This document shows positions 36,998 through 46,008 of a stretch of DNA of 64,000 nucleotides, in pieces. Location of the stretch: contig OW568898.1 in the NCBI GenBank assembly GCA_938743325.2, forward strand, positions 372,189-436,188, given 5' to 3'. A program made the translations under genes and the position numbers. How positions within the stretch are numbered: the stretch's first letter is position 1; each line of letters opens with the position of its first letter. Under the pieces are notes generated by a model. The model was not told the origin of the DNA, ran no database searches, and saw nothing but the letters and a program-made list of their open reading frames with translations. This DNA comes from Pycnococcus provasolii. Its lineage: Eukaryota; Chlorophyta; Pseudoscourfieldiophyceae; Pseudoscourfieldiales; Pycnococcaceae.

Positions 36998-39433
36998 ATG
37001 GCGCCTAGGATGATGGCCAAGCCCTCAGGAGTCTGCCCCGCACGCTCTCATTCCCTCTCTCATTCTCGTCGTCCTCGCGTTGTTTCTCGTCCTGGTCGAC
37101 ATCTCTTGTGTCTGGCTTCGTCATCGTCATCACCTGTTTCACACATCACACATATAGATCCATCTGCGGCGACGTCCTCATGGCTCTCTGACCTGTCACG
37201 CTCATCCTCGTCGTCGTCATCCTCGTCGTCGACGTCGTCGTCTCAGAGTCGTGCGTGCAAGTACCTCCTAGTCGGGGGTAAGGGTGGGGTGGGTAAGACG
37301 TCCACCTCCGCATCTCTCGCGCTCAAACTGGCACAAGAAGGACAACGCGTTCTCGTCGTCTCCACGGACCCCGCGCACTCGCTCAGTGACGCGATCGACC
37401 AGGACGTCTCGGGAGGTGCGCCCGTCGCAATTGACACGCCAGCATCTCTCCCTATATGGGGAATGGAAGTCGACGCAGCGGCGGCTAAGGTGAGATTCCA
37501 AAAGGCGATCCAAGCGGCGTCGGACGAAGGGACAAACAGCTCTTTGAGAAACACACTCACGACGTTCGGGCTAGGCGGACTCGCGGACGCGCTCGACGAC
37601 CTCGACATCGCGTCGTTATTAGAAACGCCGCCGCCAGGTTTCGACGAATTCCTCGCCATCTCCGAAGTTGTCAAGCTACTCGAAGACGGCGACGACTCGT
37701 CGTCCACGGGGGAGGCGTTCACGCGCGTCATCTTTGACACCGCACCCACCGGACACACGCTGCGCCTGCTCACACTGCCCGACTTTCTTGACGGAACCAT
37801 CGGGAAAGTTCTGCAGCTTCGTGCACGGCTAGAAGGACTCAAGGGACTCGTGGGAGGACTCTTCCAGTCGGACGCCGATCGTGCGGCTGCCAAGGCACGC
37901 GAACAGGCTCTGGGAACCGCCGTCGAACGACTCGAGGCTGTGAAAAAGCAACTGCAGCGTGTGCAGGCTCTCTTCAAAGATCCAGAAGCAACGCAGTTTG
38001 TCGTCGTCACGATCGCCACAGAATTGGCGATGAGTGAAAGCGAACGCCTCGTCAAGGCGCTAGACACACAAGGTGTGCGCGTATCTGCGCTGGTTGTCAA
38101 CCAGCTCGTCGACACGAGCTCGCCGAAGTTTGTCTCGGCGAAGCGGCGCGATCAGAGCCGTGCACTTGCTTTAGTCGCGGAGGATGCGCGGCTGCAGAAG
38201 CTGCGTACGCAGCTTGCGGCGCTCACAGATCGAGAAATGAGAGGACTTGGTGGTCTGGACTACTTTGGAAGGACGGTGTGGGAAGCACACGTGCCACATG
38301 ACCTGACCGCAGGTGTCGCATCCAAATCTGACGCGAACGAAATGCCTCTGATTGACACGCTCGTCGCAGGCCGACGGGCGGGCGCAGGGCCGCACGGCGG
38401 TGCGAAGCGGTTTATTTTTGTCGGAGGAAAGGGTGGCGTTGGCAAGACGTCCGTGAGCAGCAGCCTGGCTGTGCGGCTGAGCGCACGGGGGGAGACGGTT
38501 CTCGTCGTTTCGACCGATCCTGCTCACAGCCTGAGTGACGCACTCGACCAGAATGTCGCGGGAGGCAAACCCGTTCTAGTGCAAGGCACGCCAGGCGTGC
38601 TCTGGGGCCTTGAGGTGGATGCCGAGAGGGAGTTGGATGAGCTCAAGGAGCGATGGAGAGGTGCTGTGGCGGACGATGTCGCGACGGACGGTGAAGGAAG
38701 CAATCCGCTGGGACTTCCAGGTCCCGTGTGGGATACACTCAAGGGACTTCAGCTGCAGAAACTGCTGGACACGCCACCGCCTGGCCTTGACGAGCTCGCG
38801 AGCCTCTTCAAGGTTGTGCAGTTCACGGAAAGTGCGGAGTACGACAAATTTGACACCGTCGTGTTTGACACGGCACCCACGGGCCACACTCTGCGTCTCC
38901 TCGAGCTCCCGAAGTTTGTTCTCGCGGCTCTCGAGCGCGTGCGTCGTCTTCGCAAGCGGCTCGCTCAGGCTGGCGGCGTGGCGCAGGCGTTGTTTGGGCT
39001 TGTCGACAAGGATAAGGCTGAGGGCGTTCTCGACCGCCTCGACGAGATTCAGCGGCAGGTGGAAAGTGTCGAGGAACTTCTGCACGACAGCGAGCGAACG
39101 GAGTTTGCAATTGTGAGCATCCCGACGGCGATGAGCGTGCTCGAGAGCGCGCGTCTTGCCGGCTCTCTGCAGGAAAAGAGCGTTCGAGTGAATGCGCACG
39201 TCATCAACCAGGTTCTTCGACCTGGCAGCTCTGAGGATGACGACACGGCCGCAACGCAGTTTTTGGAGCGCAAGGCGACCGAGCAAAGTGCGATGATGGA
39301 ACGCGCGAACGGGCTGGCGGCGTCTCGACCATCGAGCGCACCTCTCACCGTCATTCGCGGCCCATGGCTTGATTTGGAGGTGCGTGGCGTCCCAGCGTTG
39401 CAGTACTTTGGCAGCCGAATATGGGGAATGTAG
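36998..39433 (+). CDS. ARSA1: Two-domain ArsA1/GET3-type ATPase, plastid precursor
   Basis: The 811-residue product starts at an ATG at 36998; an earlier in-frame ATG at 36863 lies inside telomere-like repeat and is rejected. Residues 1-90 are Ser/Arg-rich, transit-peptide-like with poly-Ser. Two tandem ArsA ATPase halves follow, each with a deviant P-loop GGKGGVGKTS/V (Lys100 and Lys483), a VVSTDPAHSLSDA switch I and an FDTAPTGHTLRLL loop. Eukaryotic GET3 is a homodimer of single-domain subunits; a fused pair is seen in bacterial ArsA and in the Chlamydomonas chloroplast ArsA1, which delivers tail-anchored proteins such as TOC34 to the plastid envelope. I infer the same role. A TTAGGG-type array lies just upstream. 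Confidence 0.93.
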   Translation: MAPRMMAKPSGVCPARSHSLSHSRRPRVVSRPGRHLLCLASSSSSPVSHITHIDPSAATSSWLSDLSRSSSSSSSSSSTSSSQSRACKYLLVGGKGGVGKTSTSASLALKLAQEGQRVLVVSTDPAHSLSDAIDQDVSGGAPVAIDTPASLPIWGMEVDAAAAKVRFQKAIQAASDEGTNSSLRNTLTTFGLGGLADALDDLDIASLLETPPPGFDEFLAISEVVKLLEDGDDSSSTGEAFTRVIFDTAPTGHTLRLLTLPDFLDGTIGKVLQLRARLEGLKGLVGGLFQSDADRAAAKAREQALGTAVERLEAVKKQLQRVQALFKDPEATQFVVVTIATELAMSESERLVKALDTQGVRVSALVVNQLVDTSSPKFVSAKRRDQSRALALVAEDARLQKLRTQLAALTDREMRGLGGLDYFGRTVWEAHVPHDLTAGVASKSDANEMPLIDTLVAGRRAGAGPHGGAKRFIFVGGKGGVGKTSVSSSLAVRLSARGETVLVVSTDPAHSLSDALDQNVAGGKPVLVQGTPGVLWGLEVDAERELDELKERWRGAVADDVATDGEGSNPLGLPGPVWDTLKGLQLQKLLDTPPPGLDELASLFKVVQFTESAEYDKFDTVVFDTAPTGHTLRLLELPKFVLAALERVRRLRKRLAQAGGVAQALFGLVDKDKAEGVLDRLDEIQRQVESVEELLHDSERTEFAIVSIPTAMSVLESARLAGSLQEKSVRVNAHVINQVLRPGSSEDDDTAATQFLERKATEQSAMMERANGLAASRPSSAPLTVIRGPWLDLEVRGVPALQYFGSRIWGM

Positions 39434-39600
39434 AGCTAATGTGTGTGTGTGTGTGTGACTGTGTTGTTTTTTTCTTTTCAAAAGCTGTAAGTAACACAAC
39501 AAGTTTCAACTCTCTAACTTTATTCTTGTTCCTTGTTCCTTGTTGTTCGTTCGTTCACGAGAACCCGAAAAAAACGAAAATATTTTTTTTTTTAGGTTTT

Positions 39601-40194
39601 TTACGCCTCCGGCGTGAGTCCGACGACGCCGCACGCGAGACGCGCACCTGCGTTTCCTGTGGTGAGCGAAGTTTTGCCCTGCGTTCCAGGCTCGGAGTGG
39701 TCCCCCTTTCCCAGGTCGTCCTCAAGCTCGTGGATGACAAACGCGCGTCCGATGATGTTGTTCGCCCCCTCGAGCGGGATCTGCTTGTCGGTGATGTCGA
39801 CTTCGCACGATCCGTCGTCGTTGACGGTGATGTTCCCGAGGTCGCCCGCGTGTCGGTTTTCGTCCGTCGGCGCTCCGTGGTCCTTTCCGAACGGGTTGAA
39901 GTGCGGTCCGGTGGACATGCATCCGTTGGTGGTGTCCCCGAATTCGTGCACGTGCAGCCCGTGCAGTCCAGCTTCGAGTCCTGTGAAGGCCCCCTTGACA
40001 CTTGTGGATCCGTCCGCGTTGGACGTGAGCGTGAGCGTGCCTTCGACGCCCGCGGTTCCCTTGAGCACGACGACCGCCTTGGACATCGCCTGCGTCACGA
40101 CTGATCGAGAAGAGTGACGCCTGCTGCCATTGACGAAGGGACGCGAGGGCTTCCCATTAAGAGCACGCGTACTGCTGCTGTTGAGCATCATCAT
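39601..40194 (-). CDS. Cu/Zn superoxide dismutase, probably plastid
   Basis: The 197-residue product starts at the first of three ATGs at 40194. About 35 Ser/Arg-rich residues form a transit peptide; the mature protein would begin near [11 protein letters not shown]. Copper and zinc ligands are in place: HVHEFGD (His81, His83), [22 protein letters not shown], and a [16 protein letters not shown] loop ending in [14 protein letters not shown], the closest match being plant plastid CSD2. It converts superoxide to oxygen and peroxide. A Met at the start of the mature part could also yield a cytosolic form. It is head to head with its copper chaperone CCS, separated by the inserted element. The frame runs upstream to 40509 without a convincing start. 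Confidence 0.95.
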   Translation of the reverse strand: MMMLNSSSTRALNGKPSRPFVNGSRRHSSRSVVTQAMSKAVVVLKGTAGVEGTLTLTSNADGSTSVKGAFTGLEAGLHGLHVHEFGDTTNGCMSTGPHFNPFGKDHGAPTDENRHAGDLGNITVNDDGSCEVDITDKQIPLEGANNIIGRAFVIHELEDDLGKGDHSEPGTQGKTSLTTGNAGARLACGVVGLTPEA

Positions 40195-40516
40195 ATTCAC
40201 TTGTTGTTGTTGTTGTTTGTGAAACTGTGTTTGCTTCCTGGAACTGGGAAGGGCAAAAAAGAACTGAAAAAAAAGGACTTTTTGTGGCGTCTGGTTCGGT
40301 CTTATCCGGAACACGTCAGGCCACTCATCAACCCCGGGGCAGGAAAGGATCCCGGGGAATATCGGGGATCCACACATTGTACTGGCTTGCCAGAACAGCT
40401 TGCCCGGGGAGTTCGGGAGGGTCCAGGCTGCCAGGGGAGGGATCCATCCACCAAACCATTGCATTGGGTCCGCTCGCGAGCGTTGGTACCAGGGTACATT
40501 ATTGTGCACGCATGAT

Positions 40517-40567
40517 GTGAGTGAGCCTCAGCCACGGCTGCTCTCAAGGCTGCAGCCTCACTCACTC
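40517..40567. repeat. Imperfect inverted repeat (stem-loop)
   Basis: GTGAGTGAGCCTCAGCC on the left pairs with GGCTGCAGCCTCACTCAC on the right, with a short spacer. It could be a small repeat remnant or a regulatory hairpin in the SOD 5' region. Confidence 0.6.
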
Positions 40568-41320
40568 ATCTCTGACTTTCGGAAAGTTCCTCCCATGTGA
40601 TGTGAGCAACCCAGCGCACCTCATTTTGTGGTGTCAATCCTCGACATATGCTGCTTTGGCATATGCTCTTGTGGGACCCGTTTCTGGTTTCCGGACGTGC
40701 AGTGCAAGAAGTGCGATGCGATGCGTTGCGTAAGCAGAGCGCGCGCCGTCTTGCTGAGCTCTTTGTGACCTTCCCTGAAGCCTCGCATGATGACGTCCTC
40801 TGCCCCATCTGCGTGTGCCACGCAAGCGTTCCATCCACACGCTGTATGTCACCCAAGCGGTCGCGTCGCGGCGCAGGCACCTCCTCGAACACCTCCTCGA
40901 ATCGCGCGTCTGAGTGACGAGAACTCGCGTGGATTTGTTTCATTTTCCCTCTCAAATCTCCTCACGACACGCATGCATGACGTTTCGCGCCTTTCGGTAC
41001 GCGAGCGAGCGGGTGGAGCCGGAGCATCCATCCCCCTGCCGAAGGTGTCATAGGGGGGGGTGAGGAGTGCAAGTGCGGCAGACACTGCAAGCCCTTCAGC
41101 CGTGCACAGCGAGGCGAGGAGGAGACATCGAACAGTCCTGAAGAGGCGGACATTTTTCCTCACCAATGAACAAAACAATAATGAAGTTCCTTGTGACTTT
41201 GATGGACTAAGAGGATGGCTAAGAGGAAGGTTTGCCAACATGTGACCACGTGCCATGTGGTTCGGAACGGCGGAACGGGTGAACGGGAGCGCGTGGTCCC
41301 TAACAATTTCAGAAAGATAT

Positions 41321-41359
41321 CCCTAACCCTAACCCTAACCCTAACCCTAACCCTAACCC
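41321..41359 (-). repeat. Interstitial telomere-like array, six CCCTAA units
   Basis: A nearly perfect (CCCTAA)6 run lies 172 bp left of the inserted element, in opposite orientation to the other arrays in this window. Confidence 0.9.
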
Positions 41360-41531
41360 AATAGACTATACTGGACCAAGCATGGGTCCCTCCCCCGATC
41401 TCCATCTGGTTCGCCGGGTAATTCCCGGGGGACCCAATGGGCAATGGGATTGGGATTGTTATTGTTTGGGGATCCACACGTTGTCGTTGTGAACTACGAT
41501 AGAGTGTTCTCGGCAAGGCCCCCCTCCCCGA

Positions 41532-41945
41532 GAGGGGGATAATTGTCCAATTTCGTGGTCGGGAGTGTAACATCACAAAGGGGGATCCCCAGACTTCCGA
41601 CCAAATTTTGTGTTCGCCTCGGGATCCACTAATTGAGTGTAACCGTGAGTGTAACTGCCTTACACTTACGACCAAATGGGTGGTATTTCCAACAGCGCGC
41701 CGTAGTAAATTTACGTTATGCGAGAGTTATCGCAAAAATAACGCAAAAGCCGTAGTTAAGGCCCGTTGTTCTCCGCCGACCTAAAGGCCCGTTGTGGAGA
41801 GCTCCTCCTGGAGATAGCGAGAAAACGCTCTCCCCCCCCCGCAGTAGTGCCACCGTGGCAGTCCACCACACCATCACAACAACATCCGCCGTCGCCATCA
41901 CCGCCACCACCACCGCCGAGCACGCCTCCACCGCCGCCGCCGAGC
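41532..41945 (+). repeat. Left terminal inverted repeat (414 bp)
   Basis: Exact reverse complement, by eye, of 44439-44852. It contains no long ATG-initiated frame, only two very short ATG ORFs (starting near 41674 and 41718). Confidence 0.88.
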
Positions 41946-42268
41946 ACAATCAGCACACCTGCAAGGCCACCGCCGAGCCGACGTGCGCCGCCTTCGCCAC
42001 CGCCTCGGCCAGCCCACCACCACCGCCTTCGCCGAGCCTGCACCACCGCCATCGCCACCGCCTCGGTCAACGCACCACCACTGCCTTCGCCGCCGCCGCC
42101 TTCGCCGAGTCTCCACCACCGCCACACCACCGCCGAGCACGCCTCCACGGCCACCGCCGAGCACACCTGCAGTGCCACCGCCGAGCCGACGTGCACCGCC
42201 TTCGCCACCGCCGGGGTGGGCGTTGGGGTGGGGTAACGACTCGGTGGCTCGCGTGGGTGTCGGCGTGG

Positions 42269-42466
42269 ATGGCGCTCGCGACGGCGCTGGCGATGGCGCT
42301 CGAGTCGAGCGACACGTACGAGGCGGCAACGCGGCTGACGCTGGCGCGGACGGACGTGTTACTCGCGACGTTCGCGGGCGGTTCGAGCGGCGCGCTCACG
42401 AGCGCCGCGTGGGACGCGGCGGGCCGCGCGGGCGAAGCGCTGCGAAGCGTGCGTGCCGAGCTGTGA
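42269..42466 (+). CDS. Small rightward ORF in the element core
   Basis: The 65-residue product starts at ATG 42269 with a hydrophobic Ala-rich stretch (MALATALAMALESS) followed by an amphipathic helical region (TYEAATRLTLARTDVLL). The same frame is open leftward through the proline-rich arm but without an ATG. It ends 26 bp before the end of the converging ORF. Function unknown; it may be the 3' exon of a transcript starting in the left repeat. Confidence 0.4.
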   Translation: MALATALAMALESSDTYEAATRLTLARTDVLLATFAGGSSGALTSAAWDAAGRAGEALRSVRAEL

Positions 42467-42491
42467 CCACGATAGGCGCTCAAAAGTAATT

Positions 42492-43706
42492 TTACATCGC
42501 ATACATGTACGAGCCCACCGGAAAGTCAGACCACCCCGCGTAGAGGCGCCGCGCGACCGCATCGAACGGCCGAGCGTACGTGTCCGAGGTCGCCGCGTGC
42601 CAGCGTCCGTGCGCGCTCGAGTTGTAGTAGGCGGTGAGCGCCTTGCTCCCCGGGAGCGGCGAGCGGTCCGCCGAGCGCCAAGTCCAATGCGACCAGTAGC
42701 CCACGCGCAAGACCGCCCCGCGGAACGCGCGCGCTTCCAAATCGCTGCCCGACTCGAGCTTCGGAAGGATGAGCGACGAAGGGCGCCACCCCCAGTCCAC
42801 CGCCGCGTCCGCCGAAAACCGCGCGTGGTTCGCGTGATCCAGCGGGCATGTCGTAGCGCAGGTCCCACGCCAAGGGGCCGGCCTGGTAGGCCGCCGGCCA
42901 CGCGTGGTCGACGAAGGGCCACTCGGCGTCGCGCTCAGGGCACGCGTGCACGTCGGCGGCGCGCGACACTCGGTGCCGCGCCCAGCCGCTGCGCGCGTCG
43001 GCCTCGACGCCCTCGACGGTGTACTTGACGAGCGCCTGAGTGCGCGGGTGGACCGCGAGCTCGGTCTTGCGGCCGAACGAGAACGCCTCGGCGGCGCACG
43101 GCACCCAGCGGCAGTGCAGCCAGCGCATGGCGTCCGGGCGGAAGCGGCACGCCGCGAGGAACGTGGGAAAGACGACGCGCGCGCCGCACACGCGCGACGG
43201 GTTGGCGATCTCCACCTGCGGCGACGTGTAGGGGTCGTTCTGGCGCGCGGTGAGCGGCGCCTTGCGCTCGCGCACGTGCTCGCCCAGCAGCTCGTAGACG
43301 GAATCGTCGAGCGGCAGCGGCACGAAGCCCTCTTCGACGCAGCCCGAGAGGAAGAGCGTCGAGCGCACCGTGCCCGTCTGCCGGTTGGCGGCGCCGCGGC
43401 CGCGCGCGCGGACGGCGGCGCGCGCGCCTGCACGTGCGTGGCCGCGTGCGTGCGCCGCCACAGCTCGTAGGCGTCCTCGGTGAGGCCGTCGACGAGCACG
43501 CGACGCGCCTCGGCGATCGCGCGCGAGAGCGCCGTGCGCCACGCGGGCTCGCTCGCGTCGAGCGTGCCGCAGGGCAGGCGCTGCGGCGGGCCGCGCACGC
43601 CCGCGGCGGCAGCCTCGGCGCGCGCGACGCGCTCGGTCAAGAACGCGGCGAGCGCGGCGTTTCCAGGCGGTGGCGAAGGCGGTGCACGTCGGCTCGGCGG
43701 CGGCAT
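42492..43706 (-). CDS. Leftward core ORF of the element, unknown protein
   Basis: An ATG at 43706 opens a 404-residue frame with a short Pro-rich start (MPPPSRRAPPSPPPG) that continues the repeat arm, then a helical part (AALAAFLTERVARAEAAAAG). The end is well-formed (WGWRPSSLILPKLESGSDLE ... AVLRVGYWSHWTWRSADRSP). The middle third reads far more naturally in another frame, so this copy seems to carry about two breaks, or the assembly has errors there. The protein is rich in Trp, Tyr and Arg and matches no transposase or other family I know. Confidence 0.5.
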   Translation of the reverse strand: MPPPSRRAPPSPPPGNAALAAFLTERVARAEAAAAGVRGPPQRLPCGTLDASEPAWRTALSRAIAEARRVLVDGLTEDAYELWRRTHAATHVQARAPPSARAAAAPPTGRRARCARRSSSRAASKRASCRCRSTIPSTSCWASTCASARRRSPRARTTPTRRRRWRSPTRRACAARASSFPRSSRRAASARTPCAGCTAAGCRAPPRRSRSAARPSSRSTRALRRSSSTPSRASRPTRAAAGRGTECRAPPTCTRALSATPSGPSSTTRGRRPTRPAPWRGTCATTCPLDHANHARFSADAAVDWGWRPSSLILPKLESGSDLEARAFRGAVLRVGYWSHWTWRSADRSPLPGSKALTAYYNSSAHGRWHAATSDTYARPFDAVARRLYAGWSDFPVGSYMYAM

Positions 43707-44120
43707 TGCAGGTGTGCTCGGCGGTGGCCGTGGAGGCGTGCTCGGCGGTGGTGTGGCGGTGGTGGAGACTCGGCGAAGGCGGCGGCGGCGAAGGCAGTGG
43801 TGGTGCGTTGACCGAGGCGGTGGCGATGGCGGTGGTGCAGGCTCGGCGAAGGCGGTGGTGGTGGGCTAGCCGAGGCGGTGGCGAAGGCGGCGCACGTCGG
43901 CTCGGCGATGGCCTTGCAGGTGTGCTCGGCGGCGGCCGTGGAGGCGTGCTCGGCGGTGGCCGTGGAGGCGTACTCAGCGGTGGTGTGGCGGTGGTGGAGA
44001 CTCGGCGAAGGCGGCGGCGGCGAAGGCAGTGGTGGTGCGTTGACCGAGGCGGTGGCGATGGCGGTGGTGCAGGCTCGGCGAAGGCGGTGGTGGTGGGCTG
44101 GCCGAGGCGGTGGCGAAGGC
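43670..44120. repeat. Tandem duplication (about 220-240 bp unit) inside the element's right arm
   Basis: A block beginning GAAGGCGGTGCACGTCGGCTCGG (first 20 bases shared) and running through GTGGTGGGCT occurs twice in succession, at about 43670-43870 and 43880-44105, with few differences. The left arm has only one copy. Confidence 0.7.
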
Positions 44121-44438
44121 GGCGCACGTCGGCTCGGCGGTGGCATTGCAGGTGTGCTGATTGTGCTCGGCGGCGGCGGTGGAGGCGTGCTCGGCGGTGG
44201 TGGTGGCGAAGGCGGTTGTGTGGCCGTGGTGGAGACTCGACGGAGGCAGTGGCGTGGTACGTGGCAGCGGTGCACGCCGGCTCGAAGGGGGCGGTGCAGG
44301 CTGGGCGATCGCGGCGGCGGTGCACGCCCTGGCGAGGTGGCGGTGCATGCCGGCACGGAAGTGGCGGTGCATTGGTGGAGCCAGGCGGTGGCGAGCCGCG
44401 AGCGTTGCAGGCGGTGGCCGCGGCGGCGTTGCATGCAG

Positions 44439-44852
44439 GCTCGGCGGCGGCGGTGGAGGCGTGCTCGGCGGTGGTGGTGGCGGTGATGGCGACGGCGGAT
44501 GTTGTTGTGATGGTGTGGTGGACTGCCACGGTGGCACTACTGCGGGGGGGGGAGAGCGTTTTCTCGCTATCTCCAGGAGGAGCTCTCCACAACGGGCCTT
44601 TAGGTCGGCGGAGAACAACGGGCCTTAACTACGGCTTTTGCGTTATTTTTGCGATAACTCTCGCATAACGTAAATTTACTACGGCGCGCTGTTGGAAATA
44701 CCACCCATTTGGTCGTAAGTGTAAGGCAGTTACACTCACGGTTACACTCAATTAGTGGATCCCGAGGCGAACACAAAATTTGGTCGGAAGTCTGGGGATC
44801 CCCCTTTGTGATGTTACACTCCCGACCACGAAATTGGACAATTATCCCCCTC
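44439..44852 (-). repeat. Right terminal inverted repeat (414 bp)
   Basis: Exact reverse complement, by eye, of 41532-41945. Its outer edge is 85 bp from the CCS start codon. Confidence 0.88.
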
Positions 44853-44937
44853 TCCCCCTCCCCTCTCCTCCTCCTCTCTCTCTCCGAAGGTTGGTCTCGT
44901 CCCTCCCTATCCTATCCAACTAACTTAGAAGCATAGC

Positions 44938-46008
44938 ATGCCACCAGCCGTGAGTATGATGAGAACTACTCGCATCATGCACAATAATGTATCTCCTCCT
45001 AGGTCTGTGTCTGTGTCTGTGTATAGTCTACGCTCTCAACGCCTTATTCATCGTTTGTGTCCTTGTCCTTGTGAGGTGTCCTTCTTTAAGAAGAGACCTG
45101 CTCGTGGTATTCATTTTGTCAGGAGGGGGGGTGGTGGTGGTTCCAACTCCTCGTCGGCGTCGGCGTCGGCGTCGCAGTCCTCGTCGTCGGAATCGTCGGA
45201 ATCGTCGGACTTGGGAGTGGGAGTCGTCGTGTCGCGTGAAGTTGCCGTGGAATTGAAGTGCGGCAAGTGCGTCGACGACGTCACGCGCATTCTAACTAAT
45301 ATGCCCGAAGTCGTCGCCACAAAGGTATCCCTGGAGGCGCAGGCGGTCACGGTCGACGCGACGTGCGACACAAACAAAATCGTACACGCACTCACAGCCG
45401 AGGGGTACAACGCGCGCGCTATCGGATACGGAAGCGCATCATCGGACGACCAGCTCCTAGGCGCAGACGACGGCGGCGAGCAGCTCGCCGAGCAGCTAGG
45501 TACGAACGTGCGCACGCTCAAGCAGAGCCTGAGCGCCGTCGCGGAGTTCAAGGGCGACATGTACGGGCACAAGGCTGTCGTAGGCGTCGTGCGTCTCATG
45601 CAGGTGGACGACGCCGCGCCCGTCATTGAGGCGCACCTCCAAGGTCTTCAGCCGGGCATCGCGTACAACCTCTCCGTGCGCTCGAGCGGAGATACGACGA
45701 ACGGCGTCGCGAGTGCCGGAGCGGTGTACTCGAAGGGCGGCGCAGTGGCGAGCGGCGTCGTCGCGGACGAAGCAGGCCACCTCGACGTGCCACCCGTTCG
45801 CGGCGACGACGCGATGCGCACGTGGGACGTCATTGGTCGCTCATTTTGCGTCGCGCGGAGTGACGACGAGTCTGACGGCGTGGTTGCCGTGCTCGCGCGA
45901 AGCGCTGCGGTGGGTGACAACACGGCCAAGAGGGTTTGCCAGTGCGACGGCACGGTCATCTGGGAGAGCACGCCTGACGACTTCAAGCCTGGCATAAACT
46001 TTTCCTAA
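44938..46008 (+). CDS. CCS: Copper chaperone for Cu/Zn superoxide dismutase (CCS)
   Basis: The 356-residue product starts at an ATG at 44938. A basic/Ser-rich leader of about 95 residues (transit-like, with poly-Gly and poly-Ser runs) precedes three domains. An Atx1/HMA copper-binding domain carries ELKCGKCVDDV (Cys108, Cys111). An SOD-like domain follows in which the copper ligand HVH is replaced (YNLSVRSSGDTTNGVASAG), as expected for a chaperone. The C-terminal CxC motif CQCDGTVIWES (Cys334, Cys336) completes it. CCS loads copper and forms the disulfide in Cu/Zn SOD, which is encoded head to head on the other side of the inserted element. Length and order match plant CCS. Confidence 0.95.
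   Translation: MPPAVSMMRTTRIMHNNVSPPRSVSVSVYSLRSQRLIHRLCPCPCEVSFFKKRPARGIHFVRRGGGGGSNSSSASASASQSSSSESSESSDLGVGVVVSREVAVELKCGKCVDDVTRILTNMPEVVATKVSLEAQAVTVDATCDTNKIVHALTAEGYNARAIGYGSASSDDQLLGADDGGEQLAEQLGTNVRTLKQSLSAVAEFKGDMYGHKAVVGVVRLMQVDDAAPVIEAHLQGLQPGIAYNLSVRSSGDTTNGVASAGAVYSKGGAVASGVVADEAGHLDVPPVRGDDAMRTWDVIGRSFCVARSDDESDGVVAVLARSAAVGDNTAKRVCQCDGTVIWESTPDDFKPGINFS

Larger units (their letters stand above)
40195..41531. promoter_or_regulatory. SOD upstream region, up to the inserted element
   Basis: About 1.3 kb with no supported gene (frames such as 40566-40955 and 40849-41256 on the minus strand look random). It holds a stem-loop at 40517-40567 and six CCCTAA units at 41321-41359. GGGGATCCACAC-like words recur near 40365 and 41468. 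Confidence 0.55.
41532..44852. mobile_element. 3.3 kb terminal-inverted-repeat element, family not recognised
   Basis: The sequence from 41532 inward (GAGGGGGATAATTGTCC...) is repeated as its reverse complement ending at 44852. I find 414 bp matching base for base, including a C9/G9 run. Beyond that, homology continues as a proline-codon-rich, GC-rich arm to about 42213 on the left and about 43664 on the right; the right arm is longer because of extra internal duplications. The core (42214-43663) carries two converging ORFs, listed separately. I do not recognise a transposase, integrase, polymerase or capsid. No clear target-site duplication is seen because the flanks are C/T-rich. The apparently identical repeats suggest recent insertion or conversion. 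It could be a new type of DNA transposon or a non-autonomous element that has captured host exons. Confidence 0.85.

Noticed and set aside
40566-41256. Minus-strand open frames upstream of SOD
   Set aside because: They look like chance frames in GC-rich DNA, with no domain.
41160-41675. Outward-reading ORF in the left terminal repeat, with a twin at 44709-44936
   Set aside because: The shared part is only about 50 residues, then each runs into unrelated flanking DNA; its presence at both ends follows from the inverted repeat.
41766-42236. Pherophorin-like protein encoded in the element's left arm
   Set aside because: All three frames are open in this Pro-codon-rich repeat and none begins with ATG, so no single protein can be supported there.
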